Assembly (NCBI GenBank): GCA_028280025.1
Contig: JANQMO010000030.1
Span: forward strand, 1-55,058
Source: Chlorobium sp.
Lineage (GTDB): Bacteria; Bacteroidota; Chlorobiia; Chlorobiales; Chlorobiaceae
Direction: 5' to 3'
DNA: 55,058 nucleotides
Part shown: positions 17,293 through 25,740 of the stretch, in pieces
Numbering within the stretch: position 1 is the first letter of the stretch
Layout of the letters: each line of letters opens with the position of its first letter
The notes under the pieces: generated by a model
Database searches by the model: none
Seen by the model: only the letters and a program-made list of their open reading frames with translations
Told to the model about the DNA's origin: nothing
Position numbers and translations under genes: made by a program

Positions 17293-17966
17293 GAGCAGAC
17301 TTTCTCCCAGTCGTTGAATGCAAAAAAAGGAAAGTGGGGCAACTCCTTCACCATGCGCCGGCGTGTACCGGACCAGGCCTGCTCTTGCGCCTGCGGCGGA
17401 AAGATCAGATCACAACCGCCGATAAGAGCATGTGTAAAAGACCATTCCAGCATTGCAGACGGCCTCCCGGCGGCAACATGCCCTGCTATGGCGCCAAGCT
17501 CCGCCTTCTGGTCATGTGCGCTTCTTTGAGGAGCGATCGCATAAAAACGCTCCAGCTCCGCGGCACTCCCGCACATCCGCCTTATAAAACGTATACGGCT
17601 GTCTTCATCGTACGAGTCGAGCGTCGCCCTGAAAACATCCGGCTGAATTCCTTCCCCTGTGCTTATCGGCTTGAGGGTTCCGTTTATGGCAAGAGCACTG
17701 TCGATCCCTTCCAGGGCAATGCAACTGGCTGCCCATACCCCCAGAGACCAGGCGACAACCGTTCGTTCAGCGTAGTCACCCAGAATATCAGGAATACCGG
17801 CAGGCATGTCGACCGAACGATAATCATAACACAGCAGCACGTCACTCTGAAACCGCCCGGAAGTGTTCGCCTGCAGGTAGAGAGCAATGCTTTCGTCCAT
17901 CCCCCAGCCATTGAAAAAAATCAGCAGCCGGTCATACCCTTTTCGTTGAATCCACCGTGTTTTCAC
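17277..17966 (-). CDS. bioG: Pimeloyl-[acyl-carrier protein] methyl ester esterase, BioG type (DUF452)
   Basis: Hydrolyses the methyl ester of pimeloyl-ACP methyl ester, ending the BioC-protected chain-building phase. The alpha/beta-hydrolase features are FFNGWGMDE (oxyanion region), VVAWSLGVWAA with Ser74 as nucleophile, a family INGTLKPI block and a C-terminal LPHFPFF whose His (about 211) completes the triad. The 229-residue length fits DUF452/BioG rather than BioH. It overlaps bioC, making a bioG-bioC pair set between the two composite repeats. Confidence 0.88.
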   Translation of the reverse strand: MKTRWIQRKGYDRLLIFFNGWGMDESIALYLQANTSGRFQSDVLLCYDYRSVDMPAGIPDILGDYAERTVVAWSLGVWAASCIALEGIDSALAINGTLKPISTGEGIQPDVFRATLDSYDEDSRIRFIRRMCGSAAELERFYAIAPQRSAHDQKAELGAIAGHVAAGRPSAMLEWSFTHALIGGCDLIFPPQAQEQAWSGTRRRMVKELPHFPFFAFNDWEKVCSCMED

Positions 17967-18240
17967 AGAATGTTTAGTTGTTGAACTGTTGAATTGTTGA
18001 GTTGTTGCGTTTTTTCTGATATCGGGCTAAAAGGACCCAAAGGACGAAAAGGACTTAAGGGACAAAAAACAAGCGCCGACCTCCCATTTTTACCTTTTGC
18101 CTTACCTTTCCAGACTATTGACTCCTCACCCAATACCTATTACCCAAAATCCTGCCCCTGCGCACGAAGTGCGCTGCTCCTTACTACTCACTATTCACCA
18201 TTTACGATTCACGATTTACGGATCACCATTCACGCTTTTC
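17967..18240. repeat. Composite intergenic repeat, copy B
   Basis: Same order and orientation as copy A: octamers GTTGANNT (17980-18011), nonamers (18027-18062), an AGCGCCGACCTCCCATTTT segment and palindrome GCGCACGAAGTGCGC (18160-18174). It then runs into an ACNATTY heptamer array (18184-18234). The last heptamers supply the final codons and stop of bioF. No gene is seen in this 249-bp break in the operon. Confidence 0.85.
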
Positions 18241-19394
18241 AATATTTCCGGTATACGGGAAATATCGTCCCAGGAAAGATCGGCTCGGAGGGAAATCCGT
18301 ATCCGTGCGGTGTTTTCCGGGACCGTCGGAGGACGCACCGGCAGTACAAGAAAACCCTCTTCCTGCAGGTGGGCAGCCGCACGCAGAGCATTGTCGTTCG
18401 ATCCCATGACAACCGGTACGATATGGCTCTCCCCCGGAACCGAAAAACCTTCTGCCTTCAATGCTCTCCGGAGACGTTCGGCAAGCGACTGCAGAAAACT
18501 GCGCTCAGGCCCCATCGCCATTTGTTTTTCCAGCACCAGGCGGCTCCATCCAAGCACCGCCGGCGGTAATGCGGTTGTAAAAATAAAGGGGCGCATGGTG
18601 TTGACCAGGTAGTCGCGGAGAAGAGCACTCATAATACCGTACGCCCCTATGGAAGCAAACGCCTTTCCGAACGTCCCGACAATAATGTCAATCGAATCGG
18701 TACAACCCGAAGCCTCGCAAAGTCCCTGACCGGTCTCTGCGAACGCCCCCGCGCCGTGCGCCTCGTCAACGATCAGAAACGCTCCGTAACGGTCCCTGAT
18801 TTCGCAAAGCCGTTCAAGATCGGCACAGCCGCCATCCATACTGAAGACCGATTCGGTCACAATAAAAACCTGCCGGTATCCGGCCTGTGCTTCGCCAAGC
18901 AGAAACTCGAGATGGTCGTAGTCACGATGGCGATACCGCCTGAAAGCCGCCTCGGCTATTCGGCAGCCGTCGATAATGCTTGCGTGATTCAGCCTGTCGC
19001 AAAGGATCAGGTCGTGGCGGCTCGAAAGAGCGGGGAGGATACCGATGTTGGCATGATAACCGCTGTTAAACACAAGGGCGCTCTGCCGTTTGTACCATGC
19101 GGCAAGAAACTCCTCGATTTCACCATAGAACTTATGATTGCCGGTCAACAGGCGCGATGACGAGCTGGTCATTGCGTAACGGGCGAGCTCCCCTCCCGCA
19201 GCACCGAGATACTTACCGAGGAGACACTGGTCGTCCCCCAGGCCGAGATAGTCGTTCGACGAAAGATTGAGCAGACGGCGACCTCCCGAATGGATAAACC
19301 TGCCCGAACGCTCGCCGATCTCGGGAAGCTCCCGGAAACGGTTTTCCATTTTCAGCCTGTCCAGTTCATCCTGTATTCTTCCAACGAGGCTCAC
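18216..19394 (-). CDS. bioF: 8-amino-7-oxononanoate synthase
   Basis: PLP enzyme joining pimeloyl-ACP and L-alanine to give KAPA. The 392-residue protein has SSNDYLGLG, VFNSGYHANIG, SVFSMDGGCADLE, VDEAHGAGAF and the PLP-lysine block IVGTFGKAFASIGAYG. Its ATG overlaps the bioB stop by four bases. The C-terminus (VNGDP then stop) is read from the heptamer array of repeat copy B. Confidence 0.95.
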   Translation of the reverse strand: MSLVGRIQDELDRLKMENRFRELPEIGERSGRFIHSGGRRLLNLSSNDYLGLGDDQCLLGKYLGAAGGELARYAMTSSSSRLLTGNHKFYGEIEEFLAAWYKRQSALVFNSGYHANIGILPALSSRHDLILCDRLNHASIIDGCRIAEAAFRRYRHRDYDHLEFLLGEAQAGYRQVFIVTESVFSMDGGCADLERLCEIRDRYGAFLIVDEAHGAGAFAETGQGLCEASGCTDSIDIIVGTFGKAFASIGAYGIMSALLRDYLVNTMRPFIFTTALPPAVLGWSRLVLEKQMAMGPERSFLQSLAERLRRALKAEGFSVPGESHIVPVVMGSNDNALRAAAHLQEEGFLVLPVRPPTVPENTARIRISLRADLSWDDISRIPEILKSVNGDP

Positions 19395-20419
19395 CGGCCT
19401 GATCCTCCTGAAAAACCCGCAAGCTGCCGCATAAAACGCCGGTCGTCACCGACATCGCGCCCCCGTGTCGTCAGATATCCTCCGGTCAGAAAACCGTTCG
19501 CTCCTGCAAGCATGAGCAGTCCCTGAAAATCTTTCATGACGGTTTCCCTTCCGGCAGCGAACTTGATGACCTTCTGCGGATGGGCAAGGCGGCAGATTGC
19601 AAAAGTCTTGAGAACCTCCGCAACCATCGGCGTCTCTGCGCTTTCCAGAGGAGTACCCTCGATCGGCACAAGAACATTGAGCGGAATAACCGCTATATCG
19701 AGATCCTGCAGCGAATAGATGAAATCCACGCGATCCTGCATGGTTTCGCCTACGCCGAGAATTCCGCCGCAGCAGACCGGAATCCCGTATTTGCAGAGCA
19801 GGCGGATGGTCTCGATGCGATCTTCGACACGATGGCTGTCGGCTATCAGTTCGCCGTACCGGCCGGGAGCAACCTGTACATTGATATTGTAATGTGCGAC
19901 ATCGTGCCGGGCAAGCATGGCTGCCGTCTCTTCTCCAAGCATTCCGAGCGAGGCGCAGACCTGCATGTCCGGATATTCCTGATGCAGCGTATCGATCGTT
20001 TCGATGATCCTGAGAAATTCGGGGCTGACGCTCCGGTAACCGTACCCGCTCGTCACAATACCGAAACGCCTGATCCCCTCGCGATATACCTCCCCTGCGG
20101 CTAAAAGAATGTCGCCCCGTTCAAGGAGGGAATACTGCTCGACATCGGCGTCATTATGAAGCGACTGTGCGCAAAAACGGCAGTTTTCTGCACAGACACC
20201 GGACTTCGCATTGATGATCGAACAGGTGTGGTATCCCGAACCATCCGAAAAGGACGCGTAACGGTTCCTTACTTTGTTGGCGAGCGAAACAAGGTCCATA
20301 ACATCCTCGCCATCAAGTTCGGCCAGTTCCAGTGCATCGGTGTAGGGAAGCGGATCGCCTGTTTCCAGTACGCCGTAGGCTTTTTCAATTGCACCGTTGA
20401 TCCCGATCATCGTCATCAT
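19391..20419 (-). CDS. bioB: Biotin synthase
   Basis: Radical-SAM enzyme inserting sulfur into dethiobiotin. The 342-residue protein has the CxxxCxxC cluster motif CAENCRFCAQS, YHTCSIINAKSG, TSGYGYRSVSPEF, the YNINV block and CCGGILGVGET. It overlaps birA upstream and bioF downstream by four bases each. It is the first biosynthetic gene after birA. Confidence 0.96.
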   Translation of the reverse strand: MMTMIGINGAIEKAYGVLETGDPLPYTDALELAELDGEDVMDLVSLANKVRNRYASFSDGSGYHTCSIINAKSGVCAENCRFCAQSLHNDADVEQYSLLERGDILLAAGEVYREGIRRFGIVTSGYGYRSVSPEFLRIIETIDTLHQEYPDMQVCASLGMLGEETAAMLARHDVAHYNINVQVAPGRYGELIADSHRVEDRIETIRLLCKYGIPVCCGGILGVGETMQDRVDFIYSLQDLDIAVIPLNVLVPIEGTPLESAETPMVAEVLKTFAICRLAHPQKVIKFAAGRETVMKDFQGLLMLAGANGFLTGGYLTTRGRDVGDDRRFMRQLAGFSGGSGR

Positions 20420-21399
20420 GCTTCTTTTCTGATTGTCGCCTCTCCGGATGTAATGGCATGCTCCGTTCCATCATTATCCATAAGCAGCAGTTCACCTGAG
20501 CGTCCCAGGCCGGTTACCTTTCCACTGACGCTTCCCTTGTAGCGTTCAACAGAGACCTCTTTACCTTTCAGCCACGCGTAACGGTCGAGATAGGGGAGAA
20601 TATCTCCCAGATCTTCGGCTTCGAGCCACTCATCGTACATCGGCTCGAAACAGTTAAGCAGAGCGGCAAGGATCTCCGATCTCGACCACTCATTGCCGGA
20701 TTCGATACTGAGCGATGTAGCAATCCCTTCCAGATCGGCGGGAATCTCACGCAGATTGACGTTGATCCCGATCCCTGCAATCACAAAATGCGTCATATCC
20801 GGCTCTGTTTCCATCTCACAGAGAATACCGCAGACCTTGCGGCCGTCTATCAGAATATCATTAGGCCATTTGACCATCGCAGAAACATTGTCAACTGTCG
20901 CTTCCACAGTCCGGTGAATCGCTGCCGCGGCAAGAAGCGGTATCTGCGAAAGCCGAAGCGGAGGTACCGGCGGGCGAAGTATAACCGAGAAATAGAGGTT
21001 GGCGGCCGGCGGTGACATCCATTCACGCCCCATCCTGCCGCGCCCGCCGGTCTGGCTGTCGGCAATCACAACACATCCTTCTGCAGCACCTTCTCTGGCG
21101 AGGGTTTTTGCCCTCTGGTTCGTCGATTCCAGCGTTTCATGGTATTCCACGGTTCTGCCGAAGCGAGCGGTCGAAAGAAAAGGCTGAATTTCCTCCGGCA
21201 CCGGGAGTCCGGGGCTCCCGCTCAAACGGTACCCCCTGCCGGAAACCGCCTCGATGGAGTACCCTTTTTTCCTGAGCAAAGAGATGTGCTTCCAGACAGC
21301 ACTGCGGGTTATCCCCATTTCACTGCACAATTCGCCCCCGGAAAGGAATCCGTCAGCCCCCCTGAGGCGATCGAGAATGTCAGACGTCAGTGTGTTCAT
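20416..21399 (-). CDS. birA: Bifunctional biotin operon repressor / biotin-protein ligase
   Basis: Makes biotinyl-AMP, transfers biotin to acceptor proteins, and as holo-repressor binds the biotin operator. From the ATG at 21399 it has 327 residues. An N-terminal winged helix (GELCSEMGITRSAVWKHISLLRKKG) precedes the ligase domain with ESTNQRAK, GGRGRMGREW, MVKWPNDI and IAGIGINVN. The presence of the DNA-binding domain, and a matching operator 50 bp upstream, argue for autoregulation. An in-frame GTG at 21450 lies inside the operator and is unlikely as the start. No clear Shine-Dalgarno is seen. Confidence 0.94.
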   Translation of the reverse strand: MNTLTSDILDRLRGADGFLSGGELCSEMGITRSAVWKHISLLRKKGYSIEAVSGRGYRLSGSPGLPVPEEIQPFLSTARFGRTVEYHETLESTNQRAKTLAREGAAEGCVVIADSQTGGRGRMGREWMSPPAANLYFSVILRPPVPPLRLSQIPLLAAAAIHRTVEATVDNVSAMVKWPNDILIDGRKVCGILCEMETEPDMTHFVIAGIGINVNLREIPADLEGIATSLSIESGNEWSRSEILAALLNCFEPMYDEWLEAEDLGDILPYLDRYAWLKGKEVSVERYKGSVSGKVTGLGRSGELLLMDNDGTEHAITSGEATIRKEA

Positions 21400-21420
21400 C
21401 AACCGGTTTACATGAAAGGT

Positions 21421-21445
21421 AAAAAAAGGGCGCCAACAGGCGCCC
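21421..21445 (-). terminator. Intrinsic terminator in the birA leader
   Basis: On the minus strand GGGCGCC pairs perfectly with GGCGCCC across a TGTT loop (21445-21428), followed by seven T (21427-21421). This is a textbook Rho-independent terminator, yet it sits between the BirA operator/promoter and the birA start, with no gene upstream on that strand to terminate. It may be an attenuator controlling the biotin operon. Confidence 0.75.
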
Positions 21446-21448
21446 GCC

Positions 21449-21490
21449 ACTTGTCAACCGGAATTTACAATCTGGTTGACAAGTTTGCAA
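21449..21490 (-). promoter_or_regulatory. BirA operator overlapping the predicted biotin-operon promoter
   Basis: TTGTCAACC (21451-21459), a 14-base spacer and GGTTGACAA (21474-21482) form a perfect palindrome with 11-bp arms, counting flanks. This matches the known bacterial BirA box TTGTNAACC-N14/16-GGTTNACAA. A minus-strand promoter fits over it: -35 TTGCAA (21490-21485), 17-bp spacer, -10 TAAATT (21467-21462). Holo-BirA binding would occlude it. Confidence 0.88.
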
Positions 21491-21601
21491 ACAGCAACAC
21501 AACACACGCCAAATTCGTTACAAAAAAAACACATTTTGCAACTATTAATACAAATAATCTATTTTACCCTGTAAGCTTTACAACAATAGCGGAGAACCAC
21601 T

Positions 21602-21997
21602 ATGGATGCAGCAACAGAACGTCAGGCTATGAGTCCGAAAGAACGGGGAGCTCTTGCCAGAATGGTGATGCAGCTCTTTGACCACTGGAACATTTCAACT
21701 GCCGATCAGGCAACATTGTTGGGGCTCGCATCAACAAACCGCGCAGCCTTGACACGATACCGGAAGGGCGAGCCAATTGGAACGAACCGTGATCAGTATG
21801 AGCGGATCGGGCATTTGATGGCCATTCACAAAAACCTGCGCCTGCTGTTCCCGAAAAACCGGATTCTCGCCTATCGCTGGATGTCAACACGTAACAAAGC
21901 TTTCGACAACCTAACACCCGTCGAGGTGATCAGGGAATGGGGGTTTGCCGGAATGTTGCTGGTCCGCTCCTATCTTGACCATGCACGAGGTTCTTGA
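21602..21997 (+). CDS. Antitoxin of a RES toxin system (Xre/MbcA/ParS-like, DUF2384)
   Basis: A 131-residue protein with an N-terminal helix-turn-helix-like region (about 20-65, LFDHWNISTADQATLLGL) and the C-terminal DUF2384 toxin-binding domain (about 75-125, LRLLFPKNRILAYRWMSTRNKAF and TPVEVIREWGFAGMLLVRSYLDHARG). Such antitoxins bind and neutralise RES toxins and repress their own promoter. The toxin gene overlaps the end by 17 bp, the standard arrangement. It is divergent from birA, sharing a 200-bp intergenic region. Confidence 0.85.
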   Translation: MDAATERQAMSPKERGALARMVMQLFDHWNISTADQATLLGLASTNRAALTRYRKGEPIGTNRDQYERIGHLMAIHKNLRLLFPKNRILAYRWMSTRNKAFDNLTPVEVIREWGFAGMLLVRSYLDHARGS

Positions 21998-22727
21998 AAT
22001 TCGTAACACTATGGACGATTTCTTTTCGCAAATCACATTGATCGATACACACAAAGAACTGATCCGCAATATTATATCATTGAGAGAATCAGAGGACCTG
22101 TTCGATGACCTGACCAACGATCCGGAAGAATGGTTACTTGCTCAAAAAGCGGAATCGGACGCCAAACCATACCCCTACCAATCGCACTCCCCTGAAATCC
22201 ATCGCCCGTTTGAAGAAGTCATCTGGTTCAACGCCATCATCTGGCCATTTAAAAACTGGCAAAAAAGCAGGTTTTCGGACGGATCATTCGGCGTCTGGTA
22301 CGGCAGCGATACCATCGAAACAACCGTTTATGAGACGGCGTACCACTGGTACCGGGGACTGCTCACCGATGCGGGCTTTGAGAAAGAACCTGTTGTGATC
22401 GAGCGCAAACTCTACTCGGTAAACTGCGATGCTGCGATGCTGGATATTCGTCCTCTACTCGAAGACTATCCGCTCCTCATCCATAAAACCGATTACTCTT
22501 TTACCCAATCGGTTGGCTCGAAGATGCACCGCGAGGGGCATCCCGGCCTCGTAACCATATCAGCCCGACATGAATATGGCAACCTCTATGCCGTTTTGAA
22601 TCCGGACGTTCTCTCCAACCCCCGCCACCACAGCTATCTGACCTATACCCTTGATAATGGACGGATCATGGTCGAAAAAAAGACTGGAGTGAAGTGGTTG
22701 GATATTGCTGCAGAAACCCTGCAATAG
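21981..22727 (+). CDS. RES-domain toxin (NAD+-depleting family)
   Basis: A 248-residue protein from the ATG at 21981. The RES domain lies in the second half: RFSDGSFGVWYGSDTIETTVYETAYH contributes the family Arg and Glu, and TQSVGSKMHREGHPG the Ser region. RES toxins degrade NAD+ (glycohydrolase or phosphorylase activity) and halt growth until the antitoxin rebinds. It is longer than the minimal RES toxins (about 150-180), with an extra N-terminal helical region (1-60). An earlier in-frame ATG at 21945 exists. The overlap with its antitoxin indicates coupling. Confidence 0.85.
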   Translation: MHEVLEIRNTMDDFFSQITLIDTHKELIRNIISLRESEDLFDDLTNDPEEWLLAQKAESDAKPYPYQSHSPEIHRPFEEVIWFNAIIWPFKNWQKSRFSDGSFGVWYGSDTIETTVYETAYHWYRGLLTDAGFEKEPVVIERKLYSVNCDAAMLDIRPLLEDYPLLIHKTDYSFTQSVGSKMHREGHPGLVTISARHEYGNLYAVLNPDVLSNPRHHSYLTYTLDNGRIMVEKKTGVKWLDIAAETLQ

Positions 22728-22793
22728 CTACACATCCAAGGCAGGAGAGACACTCATTATGTCGTGAGTAAAAACATGCGGTTTCCCGGATGT

Positions 22794-23780
22794 TCAGAAT
22801 GGCAGCATCACCAGTTCAACCAGTTTCGAGTAAACGGCCTCGATACTCCGGCGAGGCAGGTTGGTATCGATGAGATCGTGGCCCAGTTCGAGGGATGGAT
22901 CGAACTCGAATGTCGTGACGTTCCCGCCCTTCGACTGCCAGCGTTTCACGAGCTCCCATGTCACATCGTTGTCTACCTGGTCGTCGGCAGGGTTGAACAC
23001 CATGATAATTTTTTGTGCGTGCGGAGCACTCTGCCGGGCGTCTCTTCGGACGGCAAAACCGAGGCGGAGTATCTGGCCCAGGGCGCGGCGGGAATAGCGC
23101 GGATAGGTATAGGTCTGCGGCGTGTCGGCCTGCAGCTCGGGATTCCACCAGGTAAACCTGTCCGGCAGAACCGGAACGATATTCATGACTGTTGAAGTCA
23201 TGAATGATGGAATGGCCTTGAATCCGAAGGCCGGGGAAATGATAATTGCACGATCGATATCCGGCCGGTGCTGTGCCGCCCATGCTGTTATCACACCGCC
23301 CGCGGAAATCCCCATCATGACAACCCGTTCACCCAGCCCTCCGGCAATATCGACGACCCTGTCGGCATAGTCGACAAGCTCTTCAGCCTGCAAATGAGCA
23401 TGGTCTTCCGTCATTCGATCGAGGAAACCGTGATGGGGAAGCGGTGCGATCAGCACATTGTTTCCGGAAACGAACAAACGCTCCCCAAGCGCCTTGAACT
23501 GTTGCGGACAGTTCGTATACCCATGCACAAGAACAACCGCCTGACTGCTTTTGCCTCCATGAGACATAAGCTGCAGCCGGCAGAGAGGATTCATGCTCTC
23601 CGGTTCAGCTTTTTGTAACGCCTCGACCAGGCTGATCGACTCGTTGTAGTCAGCGGCCGGATCAGGTACGGCAATCTGCCCGGGAAGATTGTGAGGAATC
23701 TTGATCCATATCCCGGCAGAAAAAAGTATGGCGGTCAAGGCCAAAAGCAGGCCCGTCTTTCTTTTCTGCCCTTTTGTCAT
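22794..23780 (-). CDS. Membrane-anchored alpha/beta hydrolase
   Basis: A 328-residue protein with one N-terminal hydrophobic segment (about 9-25), so it is exported or anchored. Next comes an alpha/beta-hydrolase domain: VVLVHGYTNCP (oxyanion His-Gly), nucleophile elbow MGISAGG, acid loop NPADDQVD and ELGHDLID with the catalytic His. The nearest recognisable group is esterase/lysophospholipase-like. The substrate cannot be told. It lies 41 bp past the amidase start on the same strand. Confidence 0.75.
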   Translation of the reverse strand: MTKGQKRKTGLLLALTAILFSAGIWIKIPHNLPGQIAVPDPAADYNESISLVEALQKAEPESMNPLCRLQLMSHGGKSSQAVVLVHGYTNCPQQFKALGERLFVSGNNVLIAPLPHHGFLDRMTEDHAHLQAEELVDYADRVVDIAGGLGERVVMMGISAGGVITAWAAQHRPDIDRAIIISPAFGFKAIPSFMTSTVMNIVPVLPDRFTWWNPELQADTPQTYTYPRYSRRALGQILRLGFAVRRDARQSAPHAQKIIMVFNPADDQVDNDVTWELVKRWQSKGGNVTTFEFDPSLELGHDLIDTNLPRRSIEAVYSKLVELVMLPF

Positions 23781-23821
23781 GACGCAGAGACCGCGGTTTT
23801 GCTCAAAACAGCTCTGTTCTG

Positions 23822-25555
23822 TTACCCTTTTGCCTTCGTCTCCATATCCGATGCAAGGCGCTGTTTTTCATACGAGGCCCGGTACAGTTTGAGGCCGTCG
23901 AAGATACCGACGGCAATTTTTCTCTGAAAACTCAACCGCCTGAGCATTTTTTCCTCTTCCCGGTTTGACAGATACCCCGCTTCAACAAGCACACTTGGCA
24001 TGGAAGGTGTCCAGAGCACCATAAATCCTGCCTGACGAACCCCCCGGTCGTTCATCCTGGTTTTTTTCATCATCCCCTCAAGCACATATCTTGCAGCCTC
24101 CTTGGATTGCAAGGTAAAGGCGTTCTGGGCAAGGCTGCTCATGATCATATGCTCCTCGCTGAAGCCTTCATAGCGTTTCTTGTAATCCTCTTCCTGCTTG
24201 ATAGCTTCGTTCTCGAGCATGGCGACACGCAACGCATCCTGGTTTTTATGCGGACCCAGAATGTAAACCTCCGCCCCTCTTGCGGACCGGTTCCTGGCGG
24301 CATTGCAATGAATGCTCACAAACAGCTTGCCGTCGTTTTTGTTCGCTATTTTCCCCCGCTGTTTCAACGGAATGAATTTGTCGTTGCCGCGCGTGTACAC
24401 CACCTTGACATCAGGCCACTCTTTTCTGATAATTTCTCCGAGATACAAGGCAATATTCAAAACAACATCTTTTTCCCTGGTTCCGGCGCGGCCAACAGCG
24501 CCCGGGTCCTTGCCGCCATGACCGGCATCAAGGACGATGGTATCAAAACGCCATTTCCGGGCATCTCTGGAAAGATCCTGCGCGATACGTTTTTCCTTTT
24601 CTGCACGATACACCGATTTGACATCGACATCGCTCATGACCGTTATCTTGTAGGTATTGGTCTTCGGCTCCCACGTAAAGTCGCTGGACTTGACATTGAA
24701 AAACTCGGTGTTGAATGCAATATCTATCTGCATCGCGCCCTTTCCGAGGGGTATCGCCCGGATATCCTTCACGTATCCTCCCTTGAACTTCCGGAGCAAT
24801 TCCGCAGGAGTTCCCCTGGCACGCTGAAAGGTAAGTGTCGCATGCCCTTTGCTGTCAGGCCTGATGTATGATGCAGGGGTTTTCGACCCGGTTGCCTTGA
24901 GCTTGATGACAACCCCGTTAGCAAGTTCGGTGACATTCAGGCCGGTTAACGTTGTCGGCCCGGTATATCGGGGAACAAAGCCGGGACCTGTCGTGCGGTC
25001 CTCAGCATCGACAATACCGACCGTGCGGTGAACCGAACCCGGCCTGGGGCTCCATAAAAAGGCATCGATCCTGCCTTTTTTTCCGTTGTAAGAAATCTGC
25101 CGGTTCATCCAGAGTGAATAAAGGCGTGCGGCATCCTCTGCACGAAGCCACAGTGAACGGTCCATCAGCACCGGCACCGACCTCATATGGAAAACCCTTT
25201 CCACATCTGCGGCACTCTCCTCCCTGACACTCGCGAAATTACTCCCTGCCGAAAGAAGACACACCGTTTTTTTGCCGTTGTCACTCCATGTCACCGACAG
25301 GCGCTTCCCGTCAATTGTATTATGGAGGCGAAGAGCGCGGGACATGGATCGCAAGTCGACATACACGGCGCCGTTTTTCCGAAGAGCGTTCACTCCGATT
25401 GTATAACGGACCTTAAAATCAAGGACCGCATGCAGGGTTATTTTTTCGGAGGGAGCATTTTCGAGCGATACAGCATGCGCTTTACCCGGCAGTATAACCG
25501 TCAGCAGCAGCATCAGAAAAACAGCGAATCCGGAACGGCTGGAGGACTCTCTCAC
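23822..25555 (-). CDS. N-acetylmuramoyl-L-alanine amidase with AMIN-type N-terminal region (AmiC-like)
   Basis: A 577-residue exported zinc amidase that cuts the peptide stem from peptidoglycan, usually for daughter-cell separation. A signal peptide (about 1-28, ILPGKAHA) is followed by a copper-amine-oxidase-like region (about 40-160) and an AMIN-like domain (about 190-310). The C-terminal Amidase_3 domain holds VLDAGHGGKDPGAVG (zinc His), EKDVVLNIALYLG (zinc Glu), SIHCNAARNRSARGAEVYI (zinc His) and VEAGYLSNREEEK (catalytic Glu). The AMIN part predicts septal or outer-wall targeting. Confidence 0.9.
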   Translation of the reverse strand: MRESSSRSGFAVFLMLLLTVILPGKAHAVSLENAPSEKITLHAVLDFKVRYTIGVNALRKNGAVYVDLRSMSRALRLHNTIDGKRLSVTWSDNGKKTVCLLSAGSNFASVREESAADVERVFHMRSVPVLMDRSLWLRAEDAARLYSLWMNRQISYNGKKGRIDAFLWSPRPGSVHRTVGIVDAEDRTTGPGFVPRYTGPTTLTGLNVTELANGVVIKLKATGSKTPASYIRPDSKGHATLTFQRARGTPAELLRKFKGGYVKDIRAIPLGKGAMQIDIAFNTEFFNVKSSDFTWEPKTNTYKITVMSDVDVKSVYRAEKEKRIAQDLSRDARKWRFDTIVLDAGHGGKDPGAVGRAGTREKDVVLNIALYLGEIIRKEWPDVKVVYTRGNDKFIPLKQRGKIANKNDGKLFVSIHCNAARNRSARGAEVYILGPHKNQDALRVAMLENEAIKQEEDYKKRYEGFSEEHMIMSSLAQNAFTLQSKEAARYVLEGMMKKTRMNDRGVRQAGFMVLWTPSMPSVLVEAGYLSNREEEKMLRRLSFQRKIAVGIFDGLKLYRASYEKQRLASDMETKAKG

Positions 25556-25740
25556 GTGACCTTGATTTTAAGACTTGTCGAGACCGTTGTGTTATGAAAA
25601 TAATACTAAAAATATTCATGCTCGCCGCGCAGAACGTTTCCGGTTCAGCGGCACGATCCAACCGTCTCAGCTTACGAAATTTGTTTTTTAGCGGTCAACC
25701 CCTATCTTTTCGAGAATTTCAATGCAACAGGAATCGATCT

